A stretch of DNA of 53,677 bases from Sinomicrobium oceani (GTDB lineage: Bacteria > Bacteroidota > Bacteroidia > Flavobacteriales > Flavobacteriaceae). The position numbers and the translations under genes were made by a program. The notes below the pieces were generated by a model. That model was not told the DNA's origin and searched no databases. It was given only the letters and a program-made list of their open reading frames with translations. This document shows, in pieces, positions 28,867 to 37,673 of the stretch (positions within the stretch are counted from its first letter, which is position 1; each line of letters starts with the position of its first letter). The stretch spans positions 14,446-68,122 of the forward strand of contig NZ_FPJE01000025.1 in the NCBI RefSeq assembly GCF_900119185.1, written 5' to 3'.

Positions 28867-31800
28867 ATGTTTATGAAGTTAAAGTTACTCTTGTTTGCAT
28901 CCCTATTGTTTTCCGGCCTGTATGCCGGAGCTCAGGATGATATACGTGTAGAAGGCACAGTTTCTTTCGAGCAGGATGGCACACCACTTCCCGGGGTAAA
29001 TGTTCTTGTGGAAGGTACACAGATCGGTACGGTTACCGATTTTGACGGAAATTACAGCTTAACGGCCCCTTCAGATGCCACCCTTGTATTTTCCTACATA
29101 GGGTTTAAACAACAAAAGGTAGGTATATCGGGCCGGAGTCGGATCGATGTGGCGATGGAGGAGGACCTGGCTAAACTCGATGAGGTCGTTGTGGTGGGGT
29201 ACGGGACCCAGCGTAAGGTAAACCTCACGGGTTCGGTATCCTCTATTTCTTCTGAAGAGCTAAGCGACAGACCGATAACACAAGCTTCCCAGGCCCTGGC
29301 CGGGTTGTCGAGCGGGATTTCTGTACAGCAGGGATCCGGACGCCCCGGATCAGACGGAGCTTCTATCCGGATCCGCGGTTTGGGCACGTTTTCCGGTGCG
29401 GGGAATGAACCTCTCGTACTGATCGACGGATTGGCATCTTCGATAAATGACATAGACCCCAATAACATTAAAAGCATATCCATACTCAAAGATGCAGCTT
29501 CCGCATCCATATATGGTACCAGAGCAGCCAACGGGGTTATACTTATCGAGACCAAGCGGGGAAGTTCGGGCGATATGAAGGTGAGTTACAACAGCTATAT
29601 CGGTTGGCAGAAAGTAACCCAACTTCCGGATTTTCTCGATGCCGAGGGGTATGCGAGAATGCGTAACGAAGCCAACAGAAATCAGGGCCAGGCCGATGCC
29701 TATACCGAAGAAGAGGTCGGGTGGTTTGCCGACGGCTCCGATCCGGATAATTACCCGAATGTACCACATTTGAAAAACCTGCTCCGTTCGGGTTCCGGAT
29801 TTCAGACCAATCACAATCTTTCTTTTACCGGGGGAAACGAAAAAAATAAGTATCTCTTCGCATTCGGATATCTCAAACAGGATGGTGTAGTGGCCGAGAA
29901 TACTTACAATAAGTATAATGTGCTGCTGAATTTTGACAGCCAGATCAAAGAAAACCTCAACCTGAAGGTAAGCCTTAACGGTTACAGCTCCGATACTAAC
30001 GAACCGAGACAATACGACGGAGATCTCACTTCGATCATCGGTTATGCCGTGAGGCAGGGGCCTGTATATGCAGGGCGAAAATCGGACGGAACCTACGGTT
30101 ACCAGGACAATTACAGCCCTGAGGCCTGGCTGGCGAGCGAATCTTTTTCTTCGAGAAGAAACAAATATTTTCTCGGGGGAACGGAATTGACCTGGAATCT
30201 TTTCGAAGGTTTCGAACTCAGTGGAAAAGCAGGGTTTAAATACTTCGGATACGAAAACAAAGATTTTTCATCTTCCTTTATCTTTGATGAGAACAAAACC
30301 GTGGGCCCAAATAATCTGAACGTTCAGGATGGCGAGAACCAACTGGTTACCCTACAGGCCCTGGCCAGGTATACCAGAGATTTCGGGGCGCATAACCTCA
30401 GCTTTCTGGCCGGTTTTTCACAGGAGGAGTACAAAGATAGTTTTCTCCGGGGATACCGGGACGATTTTCCCAATAATGAACTTTATGAGCTGAATGCCGG
30501 AGCACAGAGCAATATGCAGGCTTATGGCTCCGGTGCATCATGGGGGCTCCGCTCTTTTTTCGGAAGGGTAAACTACAATTATGCCGGAAAATACCTGTTT
30601 GAAGCCAATGCCAGGTACGACGGTACTTCAAGATTTCCGAAGGACGGGCGATGGGGATTCTTTCCATCTTTTTCTGCCGGCTGGAGGATTTCGGAAGAAT
30701 CCTTCATCAAAGAAAATGCCGGATGGATACAGAACCTGAAACTCCGTGCATCATGGGGGATGCTCGGAAACCAGAATATAGGAAACTATCCCTATCAGAA
30801 TGTATTAACCCTGGGAAGAAATTATCCTTTCGGAGGTAATCTGATCTCAGGAGCAAGGCTTACCAATCTGGCCAACACCGATATTACCTGGGAGACGACC
30901 AGTGTTACAAATATCGGGCTGGATTTTAGTATACTTAAAGGTGCACTGGATATCACTGCGGAGTACTTCGATAAAACTACTTCCGATATTTTGTACCAGG
31001 TATCCGTATCCGATGTACTCGGACTGACACCTTCGGAGGTCAATGCCGCTGAAGTGCGTAATAACGGTTTCGAAATGTCCGTGAACTACACTATGGATTT
31101 AGGTAATTTTAACATCGGGATATCTCCTAACTTTTCCTACACCAAAAACCGGGTAACCAAGTTGGCCAACGGTCTTCAACAGGATATAGGACAGGGCCTG
31201 TTCGTGGGGCACTCCGTAAACTCTACCTACGGGTATGTGGCTGACGGACTCTTTACGGATGCTGACGATATTGCAAACTATCCGGACCAACCCTATCAGG
31301 CCGAGCCCGGCTTTGTAAGGTATAAAGACATCAGTGGCCCGGACGGTGTTCCGGATGGCGTTGTGGATGCCACGTACGATCGTAAGGTCATCGGTAGTTA
31401 CTTTCCAAAATACGCTTACGGACTCAACCTCAATGCCGATTACAAAAACTTTGACCTGTCTGCGATCTTCCAGGGCCTTGCCGGCTATAAAAGACAAATA
31501 GGATCTTACCAGGCCTATGCTTTTTTCAATGGAGGCCAGATACAGCAATGGCAGGCCGACGGTAGATGGACCGAAGAAAACCCGGATCGCAATGCCGAGT
31601 ATATCAAACTTACCAGCCTCAATCAGGGTAGCGGTACTTTAATGCCCTCTACCTTCTGGAACAGAAACGCAGGATTTTTGAGACTGAAGAACCTGCAAAT
31701 CGGGTATTCGTTCCCGAAAAAAATCCTGGAAATCCTCAAAGTTACCCGGCTTCGTGTATATGCGGGCGGACAAAACCTGTTTACACTGAATGATTTTTAT

Positions 31801-31899
31801 AAGGGATGGGATCCCGAAATGGGACAGGAAGCTTCCGATAACAGCCCTTTTTATCCGATAACCAGTGTATACACCTTTGGAGTGAATGTTAATTTTTAA
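28867..31899 (+). CDS. SusC/RagA-family TonB-dependent transporter (GH29 locus)
   Basis: 1010 residues; ATG 28873 is an equally good start. A signal peptide ends near GAQD. A carboxypeptidase-D-like domain (about 27-100; GVNVLVEGTQIGTVTDFDGNY), LDEVVVVGYGTQ before the plug, a plug domain (about 115-230; RIRGLGTFSGAGNEPLVLIDG and ILKDAASASIYGTRAANGVI) and a barrel ending VNVNF follow. The stop overlaps the longest possible susD frame, but the true SusD start lies 22 bp downstream. It imports an oligosaccharide, probably one carrying the residue removed by the downstream GH29. Confidence 0.95.
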   Translation: MFMKLKLLLFASLLFSGLYAGAQDDIRVEGTVSFEQDGTPLPGVNVLVEGTQIGTVTDFDGNYSLTAPSDATLVFSYIGFKQQKVGISGRSRIDVAMEEDLAKLDEVVVVGYGTQRKVNLTGSVSSISSEELSDRPITQASQALAGLSSGISVQQGSGRPGSDGASIRIRGLGTFSGAGNEPLVLIDGLASSINDIDPNNIKSISILKDAASASIYGTRAANGVILIETKRGSSGDMKVSYNSYIGWQKVTQLPDFLDAEGYARMRNEANRNQGQADAYTEEEVGWFADGSDPDNYPNVPHLKNLLRSGSGFQTNHNLSFTGGNEKNKYLFAFGYLKQDGVVAENTYNKYNVLLNFDSQIKENLNLKVSLNGYSSDTNEPRQYDGDLTSIIGYAVRQGPVYAGRKSDGTYGYQDNYSPEAWLASESFSSRRNKYFLGGTELTWNLFEGFELSGKAGFKYFGYENKDFSSSFIFDENKTVGPNNLNVQDGENQLVTLQALARYTRDFGAHNLSFLAGFSQEEYKDSFLRGYRDDFPNNELYELNAGAQSNMQAYGSGASWGLRSFFGRVNYNYAGKYLFEANARYDGTSRFPKDGRWGFFPSFSAGWRISEESFIKENAGWIQNLKLRASWGMLGNQNIGNYPYQNVLTLGRNYPFGGNLISGARLTNLANTDITWETTSVTNIGLDFSILKGALDITAEYFDKTTSDILYQVSVSDVLGLTPSEVNAAEVRNNGFEMSVNYTMDLGNFNIGISPNFSYTKNRVTKLANGLQQDIGQGLFVGHSVNSTYGYVADGLFTDADDIANYPDQPYQAEPGFVRYKDISGPDGVPDGVVDATYDRKVIGSYFPKYAYGLNLNADYKNFDLSAIFQGLAGYKRQIGSYQAYAFFNGGQIQQWQADGRWTEENPDRNAEYIKLTSLNQGSGTLMPSTFWNRNAGFLRLKNLQIGYSFPKKILEILKVTRLRVYAGGQNLFTLNDFYKGWDPEMGQEASDNSPFYPITSVYTFGVNVNF

Positions 31900-31921
31900 C
31901 GCAATGTCAAAGATCAATTTT

Positions 31922-33550
31922 ATGAAAAACCAAACTCGATATATAGCAAAACTGATCGTATGTGTGGTAACCCCGTTTTTAATGGGGAGCTGTGCTGATG
32001 ATTTCTTTGATAAAAATCCTCTCGATGCTGTTTCGGATAATACCTTCTGGAAGACCAGGGGAGATGCCGAACTGGCTTTGACAGGATGTTACCATGCCGG
32101 ATCGGGATGGGACGGTGAAAATTTCTGGTTGCCCAGGGGACTGTTGTATCTCGACCTGATGGCCGGAAACGGATCGGAAAAAGAGCTTATTCCGGATAGG
32201 GTTACAGACGGTACTCTTACCTCAGCCTATTGGGTTACCGAAGGCTATTGGCGGAGTGCTTACGCACAGATTACAGCATGTAACAATTTTCTTGAAAAAA
32301 TAGGAAACGTGGAGATGGATGAGGAGGAGAAGCAAGTGATGATCTCCGAGGTCCGGACACTCAGAGCCTATTATTATATGAATCTGGCCATATTTTTCGG
32401 CGATGTGCCGCTTGTAACACAATTGCTGACCATAGCAGAGGCCAACAGTGTGTTTCAGGCACCCCGGAATGAGGTTTTTGATTTTGTAGAGAAAGAACTG
32501 AAGGAGAGCGCGGAAATACTTCCCCCGACCAGACCCGACAGCGAAAACGGCAGAATAACTGCCGGGGCTGCACTGGCTATTCTGGGAAGAGCGCAGTTGT
32601 TCAATAAGAAGTGGGAAGACGCCAAAAATACCTACAGGAAGATCATGGATGCCGGGGCGTACCAGATAGCACCCGAGTATAGCGAACTGTTCTGGGAAAG
32701 GGGAGAGTTCAGTAAAGAAATTATTCTGAGTTCTCAATTTCAGCAGGATACCTACAGCCACGTACTTTTACAGTACCTGTACCCCGAAACCTGGGGAGGG
32801 TGGCACCAGTTTTCTCCTTACAACGAACTCGTCAAGGCGTATGAGTGTATCGATGGAAAAACGACAGAGGAATCCCCGTTATTCGATCCGGACAACCCCT
32901 ATGACAACAGGGATCCCCGCCTGGATTACACCATTATGATCTCTGACCGTACTGTTTTTAAAGGAGTCACCTACGTGTCCAGACCGGACAGCAATTCGCC
33001 CGACAGATTTAACAAATACAACTGGAGCGGTTATTGCATCAATAAATTTATGGACCCGGATTTTGACGCCAATCTCATGAATTACGGAGGAAACTGGTCT
33101 ATCATCCGTTATCCTGAGGTATTGCTGGGGTATCTGGAAGCACATCTGGAATCAGGTGGGGCCATAGATCAGGGGATCCTCGACCAGACGGTAAACCTGG
33201 TGCGTCAGCGCAGTAGTGTACAGATGCCCGCTGTAACGACAACCAATCCTGCCGAACTTCGCGAAATCATCAGGAGAGAGCGTCGTGTGGAATTTGCTTT
33301 CGAAGGATTACGGTATTTTGATATATTGCGCTGGGGTATAGCAGCAGAAGAACTCAACCGTCAGTTTACAGGTATGAAACTCACTAACGATCCTGATAAT
33401 TATACTGCATTTGATGTGGATGATGAGGGATATCTTCTATATCAGAGACGTAATTTTAAAGAGGGTATTAACGAGTTGTGGCCCATTCCGCTTTCGGAAA
33501 GGGAGATCAATACCCATCTCAACCAGAATACAGGTTATCAGCAGCGCTAA
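31922..33550 (+). CDS. SusD/RagB-family lipoprotein (GH29 locus)
   Basis: 542 residues from ATG 31922, chosen because it gives a standard lipoprotein signal with Cys24 (FLMGSC); earlier in-frame ATGs add 12 residues that overlap susC. SusD signatures are DFFDKNPLDAVSDNTFWKTRGDAE in the mature N-terminus, EVRTLRAYYYMNLAIFFGDVP and the C-terminal RRVEFAFEGLRYFDILRWG. Surface glycan-binding partner of the preceding SusC. Ends 114 bp before GH29. Confidence 0.95.
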   Translation: MKNQTRYIAKLIVCVVTPFLMGSCADDFFDKNPLDAVSDNTFWKTRGDAELALTGCYHAGSGWDGENFWLPRGLLYLDLMAGNGSEKELIPDRVTDGTLTSAYWVTEGYWRSAYAQITACNNFLEKIGNVEMDEEEKQVMISEVRTLRAYYYMNLAIFFGDVPLVTQLLTIAEANSVFQAPRNEVFDFVEKELKESAEILPPTRPDSENGRITAGAALAILGRAQLFNKKWEDAKNTYRKIMDAGAYQIAPEYSELFWERGEFSKEIILSSQFQQDTYSHVLLQYLYPETWGGWHQFSPYNELVKAYECIDGKTTEESPLFDPDNPYDNRDPRLDYTIMISDRTVFKGVTYVSRPDSNSPDRFNKYNWSGYCINKFMDPDFDANLMNYGGNWSIIRYPEVLLGYLEAHLESGGAIDQGILDQTVNLVRQRSSVQMPAVTTTNPAELREIIRRERRVEFAFEGLRYFDILRWGIAAEELNRQFTGMKLTNDPDNYTAFDVDDEGYLLYQRRNFKEGINELWPIPLSEREINTHLNQNTGYQQR

Positions 33551-33581
33551 GCACGCTGTATCACGAAGTGTACTGCAAACC

Positions 33582-33635
33582 TAAACCATCGGGTTTATGG
33601 TTGCGCAATATGCTCCCCACCTGCCATCGGGCAGG
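33582..33635. repeat. Two small hairpins with the same ATCG loop
   Basis: TAAACC-ATCG-GGTTTA at 33582-33597 and CCTGCC-ATCG-GGCAGG at 33620-33635 lie in the susD-GH29 gap. Each has a 6-bp perfect stem and an identical tetraloop. No T tract follows either, so they are more likely RNA-stabilising or REP-like structures than terminators. Confidence 0.5.
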
Positions 33636-33664
33636 ATATACTTATAACGAAAACTAAAAAACAG

Positions 33665-35317
33665 ATGAAAAGAAGAGATGCATTAAAGACCATGTCGGCA
33701 GCAGCGGCAGGCTTGTATTTATCCAACATATTTGCTCAGGGACAATGGCTGGGAACACCTTTTCAACCGGAAATATCCGGGCCTTTTAAGCCTACCTGGG
33801 AATCCCTGATGAAATATCAGGTGCCCGACTGGTTTCGGGACGCCAAATTTGGTATGTGGGCCCATTGGGGGCCGCAGTGCGAACCGGAAGCAGGCGACTG
33901 GTATGCCAGGGGAATGTATATGGAAGATTCCTGGCAGTACAAGTATCATCTTGAACATTACGGGCACCCGTCGAAAGTAGGGTTTAAGGACGTTATCCAC
34001 TCGTGGAAAGCAGATCGTTGGGATCCGGATGATCTTGTGGGACTCTACAAAAAAGCCGGGGCTAAATATTTCATGGCCATGGCGAACCACCACGATAATC
34101 TCGACCTTTATAACAGTACCTACCAGAAGGAGTGGAACTCTGTAAAAAGAGGTCCGAAGAAAGATATCGTAAAAGGATGGGCAGATGCTGCCCGGAAATA
34201 CGACCTTCCCTTTGCCGTAAGTGTGCATGCCGCGCATGCGTGGAGTTGGTTCGAAACTTCCCAGCGTGCCGATACCAAGGGACCCCTTGCAGGAGTTCCC
34301 TACGACGGAAAACTCACTGCAAAAGAGGGTAAGGGAACCTGGTGGGAAGGACTGGATCCGCAGGAACTCTATGCCCAGAACCACCCGCTGGGTGAGAACA
34401 GCCATGATAATGGCATGATCCACAGGCAATGGAACTGGGGTAACGGCGTAGCCCCTCCCACCGAAGCGTATATGGAAAAGTTCTACAACCGTACTAAAGA
34501 ACTGATCGATGTGTACAAACCGGACATGGTATATTTCGATGATACGGCATTGCCGTTCTGGCCTGTAAGCGATGTAGGTTTACGCTTTGCAGCGTATATG
34601 TACAATAAGAGTATCGCGGATCATGGCGAGCTGAAGGCGGTTATCACCGGAAAAATCCTTAATGAAGATCAACGCCAGGCTATGGTGTGGGATATCGAGA
34701 GAGGGCAGAGCAATACTATCGAACCCCTGCCATGGCAGACCGATACCTGTATCGGAGGATGGCATTACGACAGGGGAATATACGACCGTAAAGAATACAA
34801 AACGGCAAAAACCGTGATACATACTCTGATCGATGTGGTGAGTAAGAACGGAAACCTCATGCTCAACATCCCCGTTCGCGGAAACGGATCTATCGATGAG
34901 CAGGAGCGGGCGGTTGTCGAAGAAATCGGCGAATGGATGGCTCTGAACAGCAAAAGTATATACGGTACACGACCCTGGAAGATCTTTGGCGAAGGTCCCC
35001 AACAGGAAAGTGCCGGTGAACTTCAGGCCCAGGGTTTCAACGAGGGGAAAGGGGAACCTTTCTCTTATAAAGATATTCGTTTTGCGACCAAAGGAGAAAC
35101 CCTGTACGCTACGGTTATGGGGTGGCCCGAGCAAGGTAAAGCGGTTATAAAGAGCCTGGCTGAAGGCAATGCACATTACCCGAAAAAAATTCGCCGTATC
35201 CGTTTGGTAAGCACCGGACAAAGGCTATCTTTCCGACAGACTCCGGAAGGTCTTATCGTAGATTTTCCGGAGGCTAAGGGAAAGTGTTTTTATGCCAATC
35301 CCTTAGAAATATCGTAA
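33665..35317 (+). CDS. GH29 family alpha-L-fucosidase
   Basis: 550 residues. The N-terminus MKRRDALKTMSAAAAG is twin-arginine-like, ending in a signal region near FAQG, so export is likely. The GH29 barrel (about 40-400) shows FGMWAHWGPQCEPE, YFMAMANHHDNLDLY, the nucleophile region MVYFDDTALP (Asp292 or Asp293) and NGNLMLNIPVRGNGSI. A beta-sandwich domain follows to the end. Family members release alpha-L-fucose; some also act on L-galactose, which has the same stereochemistry. Context with sugar dehydrogenases and a mutarotase supports an L-fucose-configured product. It precedes the zinc dehydrogenase by 5 bp. Confidence 0.9.
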   Translation: MKRRDALKTMSAAAAGLYLSNIFAQGQWLGTPFQPEISGPFKPTWESLMKYQVPDWFRDAKFGMWAHWGPQCEPEAGDWYARGMYMEDSWQYKYHLEHYGHPSKVGFKDVIHSWKADRWDPDDLVGLYKKAGAKYFMAMANHHDNLDLYNSTYQKEWNSVKRGPKKDIVKGWADAARKYDLPFAVSVHAAHAWSWFETSQRADTKGPLAGVPYDGKLTAKEGKGTWWEGLDPQELYAQNHPLGENSHDNGMIHRQWNWGNGVAPPTEAYMEKFYNRTKELIDVYKPDMVYFDDTALPFWPVSDVGLRFAAYMYNKSIADHGELKAVITGKILNEDQRQAMVWDIERGQSNTIEPLPWQTDTCIGGWHYDRGIYDRKEYKTAKTVIHTLIDVVSKNGNLMLNIPVRGNGSIDEQERAVVEEIGEWMALNSKSIYGTRPWKIFGEGPQQESAGELQAQGFNEGKGEPFSYKDIRFATKGETLYATVMGWPEQGKAVIKSLAEGNAHYPKKIRRIRLVSTGQRLSFRQTPEGLIVDFPEAKGKCFYANPLEIS

Positions 35318-35322
35318 TAGAA

Positions 35323-36333
35323 ATGAAATATATAGTATGCGAAAAACCGGGTAGTCTTGTGCTCGGTGACATGGAAGAGCCCCAACGGGCAAAAGGAGAA
35401 GTTTTGCTCAGGGTAAATAAAATAGGTGTTTGCGGTACGGATCTGCATGCGTACGGAGGTAACCAGCCGTTTTTTACGTATCCCCGGGTATTGGGGCACG
35501 AAATAGCTTCGGAAGTACTGGAAGCCGATGAAAGCAGTCCGTTGAGGCCGGGCGATAAAGTTGCCGTAATTCCGTATCTGCATTGCGGAACCTGCGTGGC
35601 CTGTCGTAAGGGAAAAACCAATTGTTGTCGTAATATCAGGGTTTTCGGGGTACATACCGACGGAGGAATGAAAGAGAAGATCGTACTTCCCGAAGCCTTC
35701 CTCATTCCTGTTCCGGGCCTCACCGATAAACAGATTGCCGTACTCGAACCTCTGGCCATAGGAGCACATGCCATCAGAAGGGCGGAGGTGACCGACCGGG
35801 ACAGCGTTGTGGTGGTAGGATGTGGCCCTATCGGGATAGGCATCCTTAAACTGGCTAAGTTACGCGGGGCAGATGTTATTGCTATAGACACTAATGAGCA
35901 GCGCCTGCAATTTGTCAAAGAACGGATAGGTATCGATAAGATCGTAAAAGCCGGGGAAAATGCAGTAGCCGAAGTAGCAGCCCTTACCGATGATGACCTC
36001 GCCGATGTGGTTTTTGATGCCACGGGAAATAAAAGAGCCATGGAAGCCGGAACCGATTATATGGCACATGGAGGCAGATACGCACTTGTAGGACTCTTTA
36101 ACGGGGAACTGGAATTCACGCATCCGCGAATTCATGCCAAAGAAACCACCTTGTTGTGTTGCAGAAATGCAACGCCGGAAGATTTTGAACACGTCATATC
36201 GGTCATCGGAGATTTTCCCGTAAATGAATATGTTACTCACGAATCGGGATTGAAGGATGCTATAGCCAATTTTGAAAAGTGGACGGATCCGGCAGAAGGT
36301 GTAATTAAGGGGATGATAGATTTTAATAATTAA
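35323..36333 (+). CDS. Zinc-dependent medium-chain alcohol/sugar-acid dehydrogenase
   Basis: 336 residues from ATG 35323; an earlier in-frame ATG at 35284 overlaps the GH29 end and is not needed. Catalytic zinc ligands are Cys37, His59 and Glu60 (CGTDLH, GHE); structural zinc Cys88, Cys91, Cys94 and Cys102. A Rossmann motif VVVGCGPIGIGILKL lies at about 164-178. It resembles the L-galactonate 5-dehydrogenase/threonine-dehydrogenase-like branch (YjjN/LgoD type). In this operon it probably oxidises a sugar acid or alcohol derived from the GH29 product. Cytoplasmic; NAD(H) use is assumed from the family. Confidence 0.85.
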   Translation: MKYIVCEKPGSLVLGDMEEPQRAKGEVLLRVNKIGVCGTDLHAYGGNQPFFTYPRVLGHEIASEVLEADESSPLRPGDKVAVIPYLHCGTCVACRKGKTNCCRNIRVFGVHTDGGMKEKIVLPEAFLIPVPGLTDKQIAVLEPLAIGAHAIRRAEVTDRDSVVVVGCGPIGIGILKLAKLRGADVIAIDTNEQRLQFVKERIGIDKIVKAGENAVAEVAALTDDDLADVVFDATGNKRAMEAGTDYMAHGGRYALVGLFNGELEFTHPRIHAKETTLLCCRNATPEDFEHVISVIGDFPVNEYVTHESGLKDAIANFEKWTDPAEGVIKGMIDFNN

Positions 36334-36399
36334 AATAAGGGTAGAGCAACCCGGTATTAACTATACGGGGTTGTTGTATTCCTGATAAAAGGACCGAAA

Positions 36400-37191
36400 A
36401 TGGATTTAAATCTGAAAGACAAGGTAGTAGTCGTAACCGGGGCCGCAGGCATTAAGGGAAGTATCGGAGAGACTATTGTCCGTGCCCTCGCTTCGGAAGG
36501 AGCTCTGCCGGTTATCGTATGCCGTAACGATCGCGGATACGAATATGAAAAAGAGTACCGTGAAAAGGGCATCAAGGCCAGTTTTATAAAAACGGATCTC
36601 ACCGTTCCGGATCAAATTGCAGAAGCGATAAAGCAGACTGTGGCGGTGTACGGACGTATCGATGCGGTGATTAATAATGTAGGGGTCAATGATGGGGCAG
36701 GACTGGATGCCTCCATAGAAGATTTTATGCGTTCGCTCTCCCTCAATCTCGTAAGTTATTATGCCACGGTAAAGTACGCCCTGCCATACCTGAAACAATC
36801 CAGGGGTGCAATCCTGAATATAGGGTCTAAAGTAGCCCAGACCGGACAGGGGAAAACCTCCGGATATGCCGCGGCAAAAGGTGGTGTATTGGGGCTTACC
36901 AGAGAATGGGCGGTAGACCTCATCCGGGATGGTATACGTACCAATGCGCTTATCATTGCCGAGTGTTATACGCCTGCGTATGAAAACTGGATCGGACAAA
37001 TGGAAAACGGTGAAGCGAAGTTACAGGCTATTAAAGAAAAGATACCTTTAGGGAAAAGGATGACGGAAGCACAGGAGATCGCAGATACCTGTTTGTTCCT
37101 GATTTCGGATCGTGCCTCACATACCACAGGACAGTTCGTCTATGTCGACGGAGGTTATGTGCACCTGGATCGGGCACTGCTTCCGGAATAA
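36400..37191 (+). CDS. Short-chain dehydrogenase, candidate L-fucose dehydrogenase
   Basis: 263 residues, classical SDR. The cofactor motif TGAAGIKGSIG is at about 13-23, INNVG near 91-95, and the catalytic Ser143, Tyr156 and Lys160 (YAAAK) are all present; the C-terminal GQFVYVDGG is typical. Operon position between a zinc dehydrogenase and a RhaM/FucM-type mutarotase, after GH29, suggests oxidation of the freed L-sugar to its lactone. Other sugar or keto-sugar-acid dehydrogenase roles are possible. Cytoplasmic. Confidence 0.8.
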   Translation: MDLNLKDKVVVVTGAAGIKGSIGETIVRALASEGALPVIVCRNDRGYEYEKEYREKGIKASFIKTDLTVPDQIAEAIKQTVAVYGRIDAVINNVGVNDGAGLDASIEDFMRSLSLNLVSYYATVKYALPYLKQSRGAILNIGSKVAQTGQGKTSGYAAAKGGVLGLTREWAVDLIRDGIRTNALIIAECYTPAYENWIGQMENGEAKLQAIKEKIPLGKRMTEAQEIADTCLFLISDRASHTTGQFVYVDGGYVHLDRALLPE

Positions 37192-37246
37192 GAATAACGA
37201 AAACGAACCTGACCTTACGGGAAGAGTTCCCGAAAAAAAAAGACTC

Positions 37247-37609
37247 ATGGCTATGAAGCGACTTTGTTTTACCTGCGACCTGAAAAACAATCCTGAGCTG
37301 ATCGAAAAATACAAGGAATATCATCACAGGAGTAATACCTGGCCCGAAATTACCAAAAGTATCCGGGAGGCTGGTGTATTACAGATGGAAATTTTCCTGG
37401 CCGGGAACCGTCTGTTTATGATTATGGATACCAAAGATGATTTTTCCCTGGAGCGCAAGGAGCTGATGGATGCGGAAAATAGTATCGTACAACGTTGGGA
37501 AAGCCTTATGGGGAAGTATCAGCAAACCCCGGAGTTCACCCGGAACGGTGAAAAATGGGTGTTAATGGAGAAGATATACGACCTGGAAGAGCTCGGCGTG
37601 TTAAAGTGA
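37247..37609 (+). CDS. RhaM/FucM-type L-rhamnose/L-fucose mutarotase (DUF718)
   Basis: 120 residues, the usual length of the family. Signatures are LIEKYKEYHHRSNTWPEI near the N-terminus, AGVLQMEIFLAGNRLFMIMD and the ending WVLMEKIYDLE. It interconverts alpha and beta anomers of L-rhamnose or L-fucose so that the next enzyme gets its preferred form. Start: ATG 37247 or 37253; longer upstream starts overlap the SDR and are unlikely. It ends the operon before a strong terminator and with GH29 points to L-fucose-configured sugar. Confidence 0.85.
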   Translation: MAMKRLCFTCDLKNNPELIEKYKEYHHRSNTWPEITKSIREAGVLQMEIFLAGNRLFMIMDTKDDFSLERKELMDAENSIVQRWESLMGKYQQTPEFTRNGEKWVLMEKIYDLEELGVLK

Positions 37610-37631
37610 TAACTACGTCTGGTAAGATAAG

Positions 37632-37673
37632 ACCGGCTGTCCCTTATACCCCTTCGGGACAGCCGGTTTTTTT
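37632..37673 (+). terminator. Strong intrinsic terminator shared by convergent operons
   Basis: ACCGGCTGTCCC (37632-37643) pairs with GGGACAGCCGGT (37656-37667) across 12 nt, followed by seven T at 37667-37673. It closes the plus-strand mutarotase operon and lies just past the stop of the minus-strand GH67 gene, so it probably acts for both. Confidence 0.85.
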
